From the NCBI GenBank assembly GCA_014529385.2, contig CM043959.1:47743928-47807927 (forward strand): a DNA stretch of 64,000 nucleotides, read 5' to 3'. The notes under the pieces are model-generated. The model saw only the letters and a list, made by a program, of their open reading frames with translations, had not been told where the DNA came from and searched no databases. This document shows positions 1 through 12,363 of the stretch, one piece after another. The translations under genes were made by a program, and so were the position numbers. This DNA is from Adiantum capillus-veneris. Lineage: Eukaryota; Streptophyta; Polypodiopsida; Polypodiales; Pteridaceae. The first letter of the stretch is position 1, and the number at the start of each line of letters is the position of its first letter.

Positions 1-1112
1 AAATAAATTTTCTTGAACATTAGTAGGGGTTTTGAACTCTTTACCCAAATACTCTTGAGAGGGATGGGTCAACCATAGGGGTTGTGATGTCTATATTTGA
101 TAATGTTGAGAGGGATGGGTCAACCATTGTAGCCCCTCACTTGGGTGGTACAAAGGTAAGCCCGTTTCCTTCTTTATAGAAGTACAATTATATGTACAAT
201 GTGATGTTGGAAGGGAAGATTGGTATTTCTTAAAGACGATGATATCATCACACCTAAGAGGGAGGCCCTTGTGATAAGGGGATGCACTATGTAGCTTAAG
301 GGTGTGTCCACATGAGCTAGGTAGAACCCCCTGCGACTCACGTGGTTTTGACGTGTTGTGTTTAACGGCTATAATCTATTTTGCGTGTGAACTCTTCAAT
401 GATCTAGGAGGCGGGGATAGAAGACGGAGTTTGCCCACTCTGTCGAAATCGGCAGAGTTGGTCTTGCAAGCCTCGTTTGCTGACGTTCGCAAGCAAGGGT
501 GGAACTACGTCCGTGCGAAACTGCTCTAAAATGAGTGAGTGTGATTTGCGCCTAGACTTTACCAAGATGTGGCCTAGAACTTCAAGCTCAAGTCTATGGC
601 GTCCTAAGCTGACGGTCAACGAGGGGAGCTTAGTTTTGCCTCCCAGATGTTAAAACCTCCATGCACATCTTGAGCAGGGTGGATGGGTGCAAGGGTTCCG
701 AAAAGGGGATCTATGGTTTCAAGTAGGCATTGGAGAGCATTGAATAATCTAGGCCATTAGAGCCAATTCGCACTCGGGGTTAGCGACGCAAGTGAGGAAA
801 ATCACTCACCAATTTCAAGACTCTCCGTTGTGCTGCACGAAAAGAGGAGCCGTCTATAGTGCTAGCCCTCTAGATTTTGTAGGTATTAAGCTAAAGTTAC
901 GGAGACGCAAAGCTATCCTGGTTTCAAGGGCTTCAACAACAAATCCAATCCCTCAAGATTTTTGAAACTGGCTCCTACAACCTTTCCTTTCCCTGTAGGT
1001 GCGACGTGCATGTGATTTTCATGTTATTCCCTTGCACTCCCCCCACTGTTATGTGGTGCGGTGCGATCTGCCCTTGGATCAATGGGTGAACTAACATCGT
1101 GGGGTGAACTAG
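1..1112. other. Intergenic DNA with a short direct repeat
   Basis: I see no supportable gene here. A 22-bp sequence ending in GGGATGGGTCAACCAT occurs twice, at 55-76 and 106-127. The open frames present are short, overlap on both strands and match no family I recognise. The region could be old retroelement sequence, but no domain is readable. Confidence 0.5.
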
Positions 1113-1312
1113 AGCACCGTTAGTTCACTCCTAGTCCACCCATTGATCCAACGACTAGTACCGTCTCGTAATTCGCAACGCCTAACCTCCATGGTCGATT
1201 GTCGGTGACGTATAGCACCGTTAGTTCACTCCTAGTCCACCCATGATCCAACGATTAATACCGTCTCGTAATTCGCAACGCCTAACCTCCATGGTCGATT
1301 GCCAGTGACCCA
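1113..1312. repeat. Tandem duplication of a 101-bp unit with adjoining inverted repeat
   Basis: Two consecutive copies begin with AGCACCGTTAGTTCACTCC, at 1113 and 1214. They differ by one indel and a few substitutions. The first copy is also part of an imperfect hairpin: TTGGATCAATGGGTGAAC at about 1074 is complementary to the GTTAGTTCAC and CCATTGATCCAA segments at 1119-1152, with about 11 unpaired bases in the right arm. Confidence 0.8.
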
Positions 1313-1402
1313 CCACATGTCATTGATAGACGATGGGGTGGGCCTGTGTGTGCCATGCATGAGCCATCAATCCATGATGCTCCCAACTCTATTATGATAG
1401 GT

Positions 1403-1736
1403 GCTGTTCACATGAACGCGAGGTTGCGAACTTTTGTGCAACTAGCTGCTAGCAACTTCTCTGTTCATGTGAGCTTGAGGAATTTCCTATTCTCAGTACA
1501 CTAGCCTTGAAAAGTGCACGACCTGGTTGGCGTCTTCCCTTCGCAGGCTTGAGAAAGTCAACAAAGCACTTGTCGCTTCTACGGTTCCCTACCCGCGCCA
1601 CCCCCTCCCCTTGGAGCAGGCTGCAACTAGTTGCCAACCAATTGCGAGCATTTTTACCGCAACCTCTCATGAGAACAAGAAAAGTTTGCAACTGGTTGCC
1701 AACCAGTTGCAAACCCGGCATGCATGTGAACTAGCT
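1403..1736. mobile_element. Foldback or MITE-like element upstream of the receptor kinase
   Basis: The ends are imperfect inverted repeats of about 30 bp: GCTGTTCACATG at 1403-1414 and CATGTGAACTAGC at 1724-1736. Inside, variants of a GCAACTGGTTGC-type motif recur near 1438, 1622 and 1687. The last forms a perfect inverted repeat with 14-bp arms at 1685-1698 and 1700-1713 around one central base. There is no coding capacity and I could not see a target-site duplication, so the class of element is undetermined. It lies about 260 bp before the kinase start codon, so it may be in the promoter. Confidence 0.45.
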
Positions 1737-1916
1737 CATAGAAGCCTGAAGGGCCAGAAAAGTCTAGCTCTTTTACTAAAAGAGTGGATCGGCCTCGACG
1801 GGTCAACGTCAAAGGATCCTCTCGCTGCAACGAAGCTTGCAAGTGGACACATCCACGGTGCAGTGTGCACCAATCAGCCCTCAGAGTCCCTACAATTTGA
1901 GGTCAACTCTTTCGAG

Positions 1917-1955
<39 letters not shown>

Positions 1956-1997
1956 CAACACCCATGCCACCTTCACGCCCATGGCCTCCCTCCCATA
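1737..1997 (+). promoter_or_regulatory. Probable 5' leader of the receptor kinase with TC tract and upstream ATGs
   Basis: The stretch before the chosen start holds a (TC)n tract at 1922-1952, common in plant 5' leaders. It also holds two upstream ATGs out of frame with the kinase, at 1964 and 1981. The second opens a five-codon reading frame whose TAA overlaps the kinase ATG as TAATG at 1996-2000. No TATA box is evident. Upstream-ORF control of translation is possible but is only inferred. Confidence 0.5.
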
Positions 1998-4900
1998 ATG
2001 CAGCCCCACTGCGCCTCCTCTCCCTGCCCCCTACTCTGCATTCTGCTCTGCCTCCTGTTCTCCTTTCCATTGCCTTCTTTTGCAGACGATTCTGCACCTC
2101 TCTTGGTCCTGCATTCGTCCATACAAGACCCCTCTCTGCATCTCTCAGGTTGGAATGCCTCTCTTGCCCCGTTTTGCTCTTGGCTTGGTGTTGCGTGTGT
2201 AGGTGCACGCGTATCTGCTCTCACACTCTCCAATTTAAGCCTCTCCGGGCACCTCCCTTCTTCGATCGGTCTTCTCTCAGAGCTCAAGTCCCTTGATCTA
2301 TCCGAAAACAATCTCTCTGGGCCCATCCCGTCAGAGATTTCGAATTGTCAAAGCCTCCAAGTATTGGATCTGAGCGGAAATCTGTTCTCGGGTGCCGTGC
2401 CTGCAGGGATTGGCACCTTGGCATTGCTGACTACATTGGATCTAAGTGACAATTTGCTTTCTGGATCCATTCCATTCCAATTAGGGGGTGCCAAAAGCCT
2501 GCGCACGATCAATCTCAATTCAAATCTCTTGAATGGGTCTATTCCAGATGAGTTGGGCTCATTGAGCGGCCTCTCGTCACTCTTCATCTTCTCTAACAAT
2601 CTGACAGGCTCCATTCCGCGCTCACTAGGCAATCTACAAAATCTCACTATTTTCCGGGCTGGTGCAAATGCACTCTCCGGCACCATTCCAAGAGAGCTGG
2701 CGCTCTGTTCAAGCTTGCAGATTTTGGGTTTGGCTCAAAACAAACTACAAGGGGAGATCCCAAAGGAGCTTGGAAAATTGCAAACTCTTACCAGCTTGGC
2801 CCTCTGGAGCAATCGACTCAAGGGTAAGATCCCGCCCGATCTCGGCAACTGTAGCTTACTCAAAGTCTTGGCCTTGTACAAAAATGAGTTAACTGGCCCC
2901 ATCCCCACAGAGCTTGGTAACCTCATCTCAATAGAGAAGCTCTACCTGTACAAAAATTACCTCAATGGATCCATCCCAAGAGGGTTTGGCAATTTCACTT
3001 CTGCACTGGAAATCGACTTGTCAGAAAACAACTTGATCGGAAGCATCCCGGCAGAGCTCAGCCATCTACAACAACTTGAGCTTCTCCATCTCTTTGAAAA
3101 TTTCTTCACAGGAAGCATACCGCCGGAGCTCGGTAACATGAGCAGTTTGCAACAGCTTGATCTCTCCATAAACAAGCTCATAGGTGATATCCCGCATTCG
3201 TTGCAGTACCTTCTGGATCTTAAACACATTCGGCTCTTCGACAACAATTTGGGGGGCAATATACCCCCTCTTCTTGGTGAGTACAGCAACCTTACTGTGC
3301 TGGATGCATCCGTAAATAGCCTTAAGGGAAGCATTCCTCAAAATATTTGTAAAAACCAGCAGGTAACTCTATTAAACCTGTGGTCAAACAATTTCACAGG
3401 GAGAATACCAGAAGGTATCAGAAATTGCTTCTCCTTGACCCAGCTCAGCTTAGAACAGAATAAATTAGAGGGAACAATTCCAGTTGAGCTTAGTGCATTG
3501 CCAAGCCTCTCCTATCTTGATCTCTCTCAAAACCTATTCACAGGAACCATCCCTGAAGAGATGGGGAATTGCACTAAACTTCAAGGGCTCCTCCTTTCTG
3601 ATAACCAGCTTAGCGGGCCACTTCCGGATGTGCTTGGCCGCCTCTCGCTGCTAGCGGTTTTGAGGCTCTCAGGCAACAGCATAGAGGGGGACATACCTTT
3701 GCAGCTAGCCAACTGTTCAAACCTTTTGCGCTTGGATTTGAGTAGAAACTTGTTCACAGGATTTATCCCCTCTCATCTTGGCAGGCTAGTTCGCTTGATG
3801 GAGCTCTCTCTTGGCGACAATCGGCTTTCGGGCACTATTCCTCCTGTCCTGGCAAACTTAACTCGCATAACCGAGCTGCAGCTTGGAGGTAACACTCTGT
3901 TTGGCCAAATACCGCCAGAGCTTAGTGCCATGACGAGCCTCCAGATTGCTCTCAATCTCAGCAGCAACAACCTTAGCGGCCTTATTCCTCCAGATCTTCA
4001 GAAGCTGTCTTTGCTAGAGTATGTGTATCTCCAAAACAACAAGCTCTCCGGAACAATACCAGCATTGTTCACCTCTTGGACAAGCCTGGTTGTATTTAAT
4101 GTATCATACAACAACATCGTAGGCGACATACCTAGCACGCCAACATTTCAGAAGATGGATGTCAGTAACTTCATAGGAAATGAAGGGCTGTGCGGCAGCC
4201 CTTTGCCCGTCTCTTGTGCCCAAAATAATACATCCACCGATCAGCTCGACGGCCTAAGCGAGCAACGCACATCGAGTCTGTCTGCAGGAACCATTGTAAG
4301 CGTGATAGCAGCTGTAGCAGGAGGGGCAGTTATTGTAGTCATTATAGCATCATGGTGGTTTGCAAGACCTTTGAAAGAAGTAAGTGTAGTCCAGGAGGAT
4401 CATCTCAAGGAAGTAAGCATTGACCCCGACCATTTATTCTTTCCCAAACCTGGGTTTACTTTTCAGAGCATCATGGACGCAACCGGCAACTTTGCAGACT
4501 ACTCAGTGATAGGCCGAGGAGGATCTGGTACTGTTTACAAAGCCAAAATACCAGACGGAAAAACCTTTGCTGTCAAGCAGTTGAAGACTGACAAAGAAAG
4601 CATTGCAGAGCTAGGTAACAGCTTTGACGCAGAATTAAGCACATTGGGGAAGATCAGTCATGGTAACATTGTGAAGCTGTACGGATACTGCTACCATCAA
4701 CGAGCAAATCTTCTCCTCTATGAATATATGCCGAGAGGAAGCCTGGGAGAGCACTTGCATAGTGAATCATGCAACTTGGAATGGGATGTCCGGTATGAAA
4801 TTGCCGTAGGCGCTGCCCAAGGCTTGGCATACCTGCATCACGATTGCAAGCCTCACATTGTCCACAGAGACATCAAGTCCAACAATATTCTGCTGGATGA

Positions 4901-7067
4901 CAACTTTAAAGCACATGTAGGGGATTTCGGACTCGCAAAGCTTATTGATGTGCCACATTCCAAGTCGATGTCTGCAATTGTTGGTTCTTATGGCTACATT
5001 GCACCAGGTAAGAGAATTCACCGCTGTTTGTCGTGCTGGGATTCAATAAGATGCTTATGGTCATTAAAATGCTTAAGGAAACACATCAAAACTCCTCTTT
5101 AAACTGTTCATAGGCCAAAGCATCACCTCTTCATGATAAGCATGCATCTTTTTCTTCAGATTCAGTTCAGATGTAGAATAGACCTCATGGTTTTAGGGGC
5201 ATTGTATGTGTATCTCACAATGAGGATCCGGAGATTGAGTAAACTTTTGCTCAATGACATTGTCTGATGCTAGTAGTTCCAAACCAAAGAATTTACTGAT
5301 GAATAATGACATGGTCAGTGTGCGATTGTAATTCCTCTCACACTCTCAGACTTCACATATTAGCAGCTTTCTCTAGGGTATAGAACAACAGAATTTTCCA
5401 AATTAGCCTCTCTCAGATAAGCAGCCGCACGACCAAAGCTCCTGACCCAAGGTTCCGTGACATTTATTGTTCTGAAGCCATAGATAAAAAGTATTCTCAA
5501 GCATGCCCTTAACCATTTGATTGATCAACGTGAACATGATAGTTTGCAGAAAAGTTATGGAAGGACAGAACTAAGTTGCCAAAATTTGAGCAGCCTAGGA
5601 TTAACAAGATGGGCCAGAGACATTAGGACTTCATTTCTGTCTATTACAGCTTAAAAATGCCAGGTCAAACTTTCACAACTTGGCATGTGACTGGAAAAGA
5701 CAATGCAAATTATGACTAGCTAATTTTCTTGCCATGGTCTGCATCAAACGGTCATAGTACCAATAAACAGCGATTCTTCACGGGTTTCTTCCAAGAAGAA
5801 AACGGACAGGCCGTTTCCCACTGTTCCGTTTCGGGAGAAACGGGGTTTACGAGCTTTTTTTGGGGGGGTAGTATAAAACCTGCATGTCACTTTATACTCT
5901 CAATCAATTACCTTTTAGCCTGAAAATCATTTTTATGCACTTGCATTTCTCTGTAGGCAGACTTGCACTCTGTGCGCGTTGCTCTTTCTCTCTCTCTCAC
6001 CAAGATTTTAAGGGTCCTTGAGAGTGACTCTTGTGACTTCGTTATACTGGCTTATGGGCATTTTGGGTAGTTCTTGTGACACACTAGTGTAGCTTAGAAA
6101 AACGGAATCGGAAGTTTCGGAATTTTGGAGTTTTGATCGAGATTGAAATGGTCAAGAAGCGGCGTTTCTTTCAATTAAAAAATTAACTTAGTGTACAAAC
6201 TATTATAGGACTTAACATACACAGAGCCACCCAAAATGCCCACAAACCACAAGGAAACTTTGGAAGCTTGAAAAGAAAAAAGAAATCCAAATGAACTTGG
6301 TTCCACTCCCTGCTCATGACCCCCAGGTCCCGCCTGTGCTGTATGCCAAGAGCACCCTCTTTGCATGATTGGATTACAGGTTCCCTTCGCTAGTTCAAAA
6401 AAAAAAAAAGACATTTTTTAACCTTGAAAATGAACCGCTTTGTCCTTGAAGATTATTATGCTGAGAAACAATTGTCAAAAAATAGGAATTCCACATGATT
6501 GTGTTGCGTGTGAGTTGTTTGCATTCCCTTTCCTTAATTGTGTATGACTGTCAATCGGCGTACATACACCCTGTATATGTATGTCTATAGGTACATGTTA
6601 TGTACTTTATACAAATAAATTTTGTTAGTGACTGGTTCCGCTGTCAAAATGCAGAGTACGCATACACCATGAAAATCACAGAGAAGTGCGACATATACAG
6701 CTTTGGTGTTGTGCTCTTGGAGCTACTCACAGGACGGATGGCAGTGCAGCCAATAGAACAAGGAGGTGACCTCGTGACATGCGTTAGACAAACAATCCGG
6801 CTTGAACGCAGTGTGATGCAGATGCTCGATACACGGCTCAACTTGGGCAGCAATTCGACAGTGGCCGAGATGATTTCTGTCATGCAAATCGCACTGCTCT
6901 GCACGAAGCAGTCAGCATCCCAAAGGCCGTCTATGAGGGATGTGGTCGTGATGCTCCTGGGAGTTAGGGTAAAACGGCAGATGGAGATCCCAATTGAGCA
7001 CATGCTAGATACATCGTCAGAATCAGATGCTTCGGAGGATCTGGAGACATTATCTCCAAATCCATGA
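1998..7067 (+). CDS. LRR receptor-like serine/threonine kinase (LRR-RLK, subfamily XI-like)
   Basis: Coding sequence joins 1998-5007 and 6655-7067 and gives about 1140 residues. The phase-1 junction falls in the APE motif and restores GSYGYIAPEYAYTM. Order of parts: signal peptide 1-29, N-terminal cap with FCSWLGVAC, about 27 plant-type LRRs with GxIP motifs (about 72-715), C-terminal cysteine pair, transmembrane helix 765-789, then kinase with GRGGSGTVYKA from 839, Lys860, HRD with Asp958, DFG Asp976 and Glu1004 of APE. It is an RD kinase with all catalytic residues visible, so it is probably active at the plasma membrane as a receptor for an extracellular ligand. By memory the kinase resembles the Arabidopsis At1g17230/At2g33170/At5g63930 group; the ligand is unknown. 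The frame is open upstream to an ATG at 1527, but that part crosses the foldback element and TC tract, and the signal peptide starts at 1998. The rest of the window is transposon debris. Confidence 0.93.
5008..6654 (+). other. Intron of the LRR receptor kinase gene (1647 bp)
   Basis: The donor is CAG|GTAAGA at 5007/5008 and the acceptor is AATGCAG|AG at 6654/6655. Joining them rebuilds the conserved APE motif. Without splicing the frame runs into the intron and stops at 5102. The acceptor has a weak pyrimidine tract. The intron holds a patch rich in CCGTTTC and GAAACGG near 5800-5850 and an A-run near 6398-6410, but no coding domain that I can identify. Confidence 0.92.
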
Positions 7068-7779
7068 ATCTGCCTTCACAGTAATCTCTGTGGTAATGTG
7101 GGTGCAGCCCATCTTGTGAGAACAAGGGTTTGCATTCTGCATGTACTGTGGGCGTATTTCTCCTACGCATAATTTTCATAGAGGGCGCGCGCACACATAC
7201 ACACACAGCATGAGAAGTACCTGATGCATTGTGGGTTGCGCTACTTGTATTCCTCTCAGATCGAGAAGTGAATGTGTCGTCCCGCACGTAATTGTGTGCA
7301 CGCACAGAGTATTGAAACGAGTAATTTGTACATCAACTGTCCATAGCACAATGCCTACCGTTGTCATGTCTCAAGACTCAAAGGAGAAGCCTATATTAAT
7401 TAACTTCCTTCAATTTTTTGGGAAATTGTGATATAACATACAAGGATTACAAAAATAGTATTTTACCATTGTTTAATGCATTAACAAATGCCCGGATGGC
7501 ATCATTTTCAGATTTACCGGCTTGTGTAATGGTTATACTTGGGTGCAAGCCTTGCGGACCGAGTATAGGTTACGAGAATCCCTGCCCTTCAAATTCCCAA
7601 GATTTCAGAAACTTTAAGTTTCTTTAAATCTTAATGGACGAGAACAGACGACATCTAGGGGGATTTCATAATAGCACATAAAGGCCATGACATTTGCCTA
7701 GAAAGATCTCTTTCCAGGGAAAAATTCAAGGGAAAAAAGATATTGGTGTAACATGGTGAGCGTTAGCAAGGCAACTAGA
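7068..7779. other. 3' flank of the receptor kinase; no gene seen
   Basis: This should include the 3' untranslated region, but I see no clear AATAAA near the stop, so the transcript end is not placed. There is a CA/GC-rich alternating patch at about 7184-7208. Nothing else is recognisable until the LINE fragment. Confidence 0.5.
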
Positions 7780-8254
7780 GAACGAGCGGATTAGAGTTTC
7801 TTCTTGTTGGCATCCTCTACTAGCCAGCCAAACACATCAAAGGCTATGGCATTGAGAAGTGGAGCTAGTGGACAACCCTGTCAAATAGATCTTTTGAGTG
7901 GAATTGACATTTGAAATCACACCATTACCAACTAGCATTAGTAAACAACAGATTTATATATTTGATGGAAGATCTCCCTAATCCCATGTATTGAAGGGAT
8001 TGAAACTTAAAATTCCATGCACTCATGTCATGAGCCTTGTCAAAATCAATTTTGAAGAAAATTCACTCCTACGGGGATGATTCTACATTATCTATATTGT
8101 CCCAAAATGTAATAATGGCATCCGAAGTGTATTTTCCTTTAATGAAGTCTCTTTCATAATAAAGGAATCCATGAGAGGAGATAGCCTTTTGGCCAAAGTA
8201 AGGGCAAGGATTTTATACAAGTCAAACAAGAAATAGGTCTCTAGTAATCTAGCA
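7780..8254 (-). pseudogene. LINE reverse transcriptase fragment, distal part
   Basis: Reading the minus strand from 8254 downward gives a broken non-LTR reverse transcriptase: a YKILAL...LAKRLSPLMDS segment, a FDKAHD-like palm segment, and QGCPLAPLLNAIAFDVFGWL near 7810-7885, the usual LINE signature. There is an in-frame TGA just before QGCPLAP, where relatives have Arg, plus further stops and shifts. The N-terminal continuation is not adjacent. It lies at 12364-12640, beyond gypsy element A1, and repeats the last 107 bp of this piece. Confidence 0.8.
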
Positions 8255-8942
8255 TGTAACATTTAATAGGGTAGTAACTTATGTGTAGCGGAAATTAACA
8301 TAGACATAGTGAGCATTTCATTAAAAATAGATTCCTAATGAGCATAGCAAGAGTGCTTGTTTGGAGAGAGAGCAACAAAAGCACAACACCTCGTTAGAAT
8401 TAGGCATGAACAATACTTCAAAAAGAGAGAGAAATTAAGCTATTGACAACAGTTGAGGACCGGATGTACATGGAGTTGGTCCCCCCTCCAAAAGGCTTTG
8501 TATTATAGGTTTCCCCCATCAAGGGAGACATTTTATAATACAATACTTTCTGTTCCTTCAATAACTTGCTGGTGCAATGAAGATGGAAGCTTCAAGCACC
8601 AAGCTTACACTTGAAAAACACAACGTCAATTCTCTCACAGTCTCAAACCCAAGACCTCACACACCTTCGAAGATGGTGAGAGCTAGTGAGGTATGAGAGT
8701 AGATCTAGAGGAAGAAGTATTTCTCCTCACATAATCACTCTTAATAGCTTAGCATAGCTTAGTAATGAGCATGGTAGAGGAGATGAGCATGCATTGGAGC
8801 TTGGCTCTTGGTTGGATTTGCATCACAAAGCCAAGAGTTGTTGGTGTAGGCCTCTCTTCTCACAAGCTTGGAGTAGATGATGAGCTTTCCATTAAAGCTT
8901 GACAAGGAGAGAGAGTTCTTTGCTCCACACATGAGTTGTGTG

Positions 8943-8978
<36 letters not shown>

Positions 8979-9862
8979 ATAATGCCTTTGCAAAATCAGT
9001 CCCCTCACTCTCTGGGTAGACCCCTCTTGCTATTTCCTCTTGTTGGCCCCTCATTTGGCTCATGCCAAGCTTAGCCGATAGGAAATAAGAGGCAGAAACA
9101 AGAGCCTTCTGACAAGTGTCCTCCTTTATCCTTTAGTGAGAGCTTAGGTAATTCAAATAATTCATTTAAATTCCCATTGGACCTTTTAGTCTTCTGGCCA
9201 ATAGGAATTAAGCAAGCCATTGGGCTTCTTAATTCTCATTGAACCCCTTGGCAGACTGTCCAATAGTCTTCTAGGGAACTTAATTTTCATTGGTTCTTTT
9301 ATCAAGTGTTTTTGAATTAATTAGACTAAATTTACTCTAGCCTAATTCGCATTGGTCCACCTCTTTGGCTATCCAATAGGATTTGAATGTGCGTTTGGGG
9401 GCAACTAGCCTAGGAGCCTGACGTGTGTCCACTATGCCCTTTGTGTAAAGGGAGCTTGGGAGAGTGTGTGTGTGTTACTCTCACTTCTTCTCTCTCTTCC
9501 CCTACCTTTAGGGCTCGCCCCCTCCTTGATAGGGATGTGGGAAGACTTTTGAGTCTTCCCACAAGCATCTAAATTTCCTAAAATTTGACAATGGAATTTT
9601 TAATTGAAATTTTGAAACCTTAACTTTTGGAAGTCTTAATGGGCTGAACCTTAGGGTCTTTATAGCACCATCCATGCACATTGCTCTTTTGCAGATGGTC
9701 CCTCTTTGGATCCCTATTTTCCCTCCTTTGGATCCCTACTGTGACCAGTCTGCTAGCCTTACCAATATTCTAGCTTTTTTTCCCCTGGTACTACCCCATA
9801 TTAAATGATCAGTTTAACATGAGAAAATCATTTAGGAGAATTAGATATTAGTTATTATGGCA
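8255..9862 (-). repeat. 3' LTR of gypsy element A1
   Basis: This diverged copy of the gypsy-A LTR is read on the minus strand. The plus-strand limits are TGTAACATTT at 8255 and TTATGGCA at 9862, matching the termini of the plus-strand LTR at 39859-41686. A purine-rich stretch (AAGAGAGAGGTAA on the minus strand) adjoins the 9862 end and fits the polypurine tract. A (TG)n tract lies at 8951-8978. The left terminus directly abuts LINE sequence. Confidence 0.75.
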
Positions 9863-12363
9863 TTACCTCTCTCTTGAAATCATAGTCATCCTCGACTATG
9901 AGGTAGAGACGATAAAGCCTAGTCATTAGTTTTTTTCTAGCAGGTAGGGGATCCCTATTTTACCCTACGACACTGTTCCAGAATGGATGACTAATCCATT
10001 TGGTGCTTGAGAGCCTAAGCTACCGCAAGCATGCCTACGTATTAGTCTTATCAATCTTCCATAATAGAGTGACAAGCTCTACTTGGTGTTTGGGAGACGT
10101 CGTCTCCACCGCAAACTTGATCCTAAGCATGCATACTTCTTAACATTTGTGCACAATAAAGAAAAAGAAAGTCTTATAAGAAAAAAACTTTGTTCATTTA
10201 AACAGTTTTACATTTGCTTACTCTAGGGAAGCATTGTAAGCATTAACAAGGTTTAGATTATCCTTTAATTGTATGCCTTGCATCCATCTAGCATCTTCAA
10301 AAGGATATTTCTTAAACTTAATAAGAAACCGTCGGATAATCTTACCGCCTCTCAATACCTTGTCTTCATGTCGAAGAATGGACTCGCGCTGCAGCACCTC
10401 TTCTTGGTCCTTGATCTCCGGTGGGTCTTCAATGGTTGCTTCATGGGATGGCTCACCTTTGCAAGGCTTCAAGAGGCTCACATGAAAAGCATTGTGTATG
10501 AGCCAATGGTCAGGCAACTTGAGTTGATAGGCCATCTCATTGATAGGCCTAAGAAACTGGAAGGGACCATAGTACCTTTTTGCTAGCTTAGCATAGTACT
10601 TCTGGTGTCCCATAGGATTCTTTCCCGTCGTGTGCCTTAATCGAGCCTTGGGAAACTTAATCAAGACCCAATCATTTTATTTAAAGGCTTGAGCTCTTAG
10701 CAGCAGCCTTTTGCCTTTGATGTGAGATAGAGATAGCATCCTTCATCTTTTGAAAGATTCTTGTAGGTCTCGGCTATATTCATCTGCAACGAAGATCTTC
10801 CCATGTACCTTAAGTAGCATGGGACTTTTGGATCTTCCCTCAATTACCTGGAAAGGTGCTTTTCTCGTGGAGATATGTATAGTGTTATTGTAGGAATACT
10901 CCACCAACGGTAAGTACTTCTCCCATTGGGACCTTTGATCTACTTCCGTTACATATGCTTTTAGTAAATCAAGAATTGTTAGGTCATCTATTTCACTTTG
11001 ACCATCTGTTTGCGGGTGATAGGCCGAAGAGAAGTTTAGCCTTGTCCCTAAATTCTCAAAGAGACCCTTCCAAAAATTACTGGTCATTCTAGGATCTCTA
11101 TCTAACACTATGGACGTTGGCAAGCCATGGTACGTGAAGATTTGTGATATGAAGAGGGTTGACATTTGATGGGCTTTGATAGTCTTTTTGACAGGTATGA
11201 AATGAGCTTGTTTGCTGAACATGTCTACTATCGACCATATTCCCGTATTCCCATGGATAGACTTGGGCAATCCAAAGATGAAATCCATGGATATGCTCTC
11301 CCATGGTGAATTAGGGATTGGCAAAGGTTGAAGCAAATCGGGTTGCTTCCCCCTATCAAACTTTGTCTTTTGGCAAACCACGCATTTTGAGACATACTCT
11401 TGTATGTTCTCTTTCATGGTAGGCCAATAGAAGTAGGTTTCTATCCCTCTTAGGATAGCTTGAATCCCTCTATGCCCTGCATAAGGAGGAGCATGAGATT
11501 CATACATCACTTTCCCACGTAGGGAGCTAGTAACGCATAGCCTATTGCCATAGAGAAGATAACCATCTTATAGGGTAAATGGTTCCTCTTTCTTCCCTAG
11601 TGCAAGGGCTGAAATCACATTTGAAATTAGGATCATTAGCATACTCATCTATCATAATAGATAGATCATTGTGAGTAGCTCTTGATACCGCATTCACTCT
11701 TGGTCGTCTTGAGAGTGCATCGGCTACAAGATTATGCTTGCCAACAATGTGAGAAATATAAATGTGAAATTGTGAGAGGAAATTTGTCCACCTCATTTGT
11801 TTGTCCAAGAGCTTGGTTTGCGTCATGAAGTACTTAAGGCTTTGGTGATCCGTTCATAGAATGAAAGGAGTCCCTAATAAATAGTGCTTCCACGAGTCTT
11901 AAGGCACGTAGAACTGCAAGGAGTTCCTTTTCATATATGCCTAGAGCTTGCTCAACAAGTTCAAGCCTTCAACTCTCATAGGCTATGACGTGCCCTTCTT
12001 GGAGCAAAACAGCTCTAAGGAAATCACCGCAAGCGTCACATTGTACCTCAAATGGCTTTGAGAGGTCCGGCAGTGTAAGCACAGGTTGAGAGATAGCTTC
12101 TTCTTGAGCTTTTTGAAAGCATTGTTCTCTTTTGCAGACCAAACTTAATGTTCTTTTTAGTTAGGTCATGCAATGGTCCTGCTATTAGTGAAAAGTTTTC
12201 TATAAAGCGTCTATAGTATGCACACATACCTATAAATCTTCTTAATTGATGCAAATTCCTTGGAATAGGCCATCCTTTTATTACCTCCAACTTTGATGGA
12301 TCCATTTGGATACCATCTTGAGAGATAATGTGACCTAAATACTGAATTTCTTGCAAGAAAAAT
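9863..12363 (-). pseudogene. Ty3/gypsy element A1, 5'-truncated pol (RT end, RNase H, integrase, chromodomain)
   Basis: On the minus strand: reverse transcriptase thumb (12356-12048, LGHIISQDGI and FIGMCAYYRRFI), RNase H end (to 11542, VGKHNLVADALSRRP), then a long integrase reading frame (11510-10743). The integrase has a zinc-finger CVVCQK, a first catalytic Asp in SMDFIFG, a second in DRDPRM and a Glu in HPQTDGQSE. The C-terminal part at 10664-10218 ends in a chromodomain-like segment, which in chromoviruses guides integration. The non-coding tail and polypurine tract occupy 9863-10217. Gag, protease and most of the reverse transcriptase are missing, because the element stops at 12363 against LINE sequence. 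The integrase frame is intact over 255 codons, so A1 may not be very old. Confidence 0.9.

Noticed and set aside
302-619. Open frames near the left edge as a gene
   Set aside because: Two short frames overlap on opposite strands with no motif or codon signal.
1527-1997. Use of the in-frame ATG at 1527 as the receptor kinase start
   Set aside because: This N-terminal extension translates the foldback element and the TC microsatellite. A clean signal peptide begins at 1998.
5008-5102. Receptor kinase ending at 5102 without splicing
   Set aside because: It would stop inside the kinase activation segment. Good splice sites restore the APE motif and the C-terminal lobe at 6655-7067.
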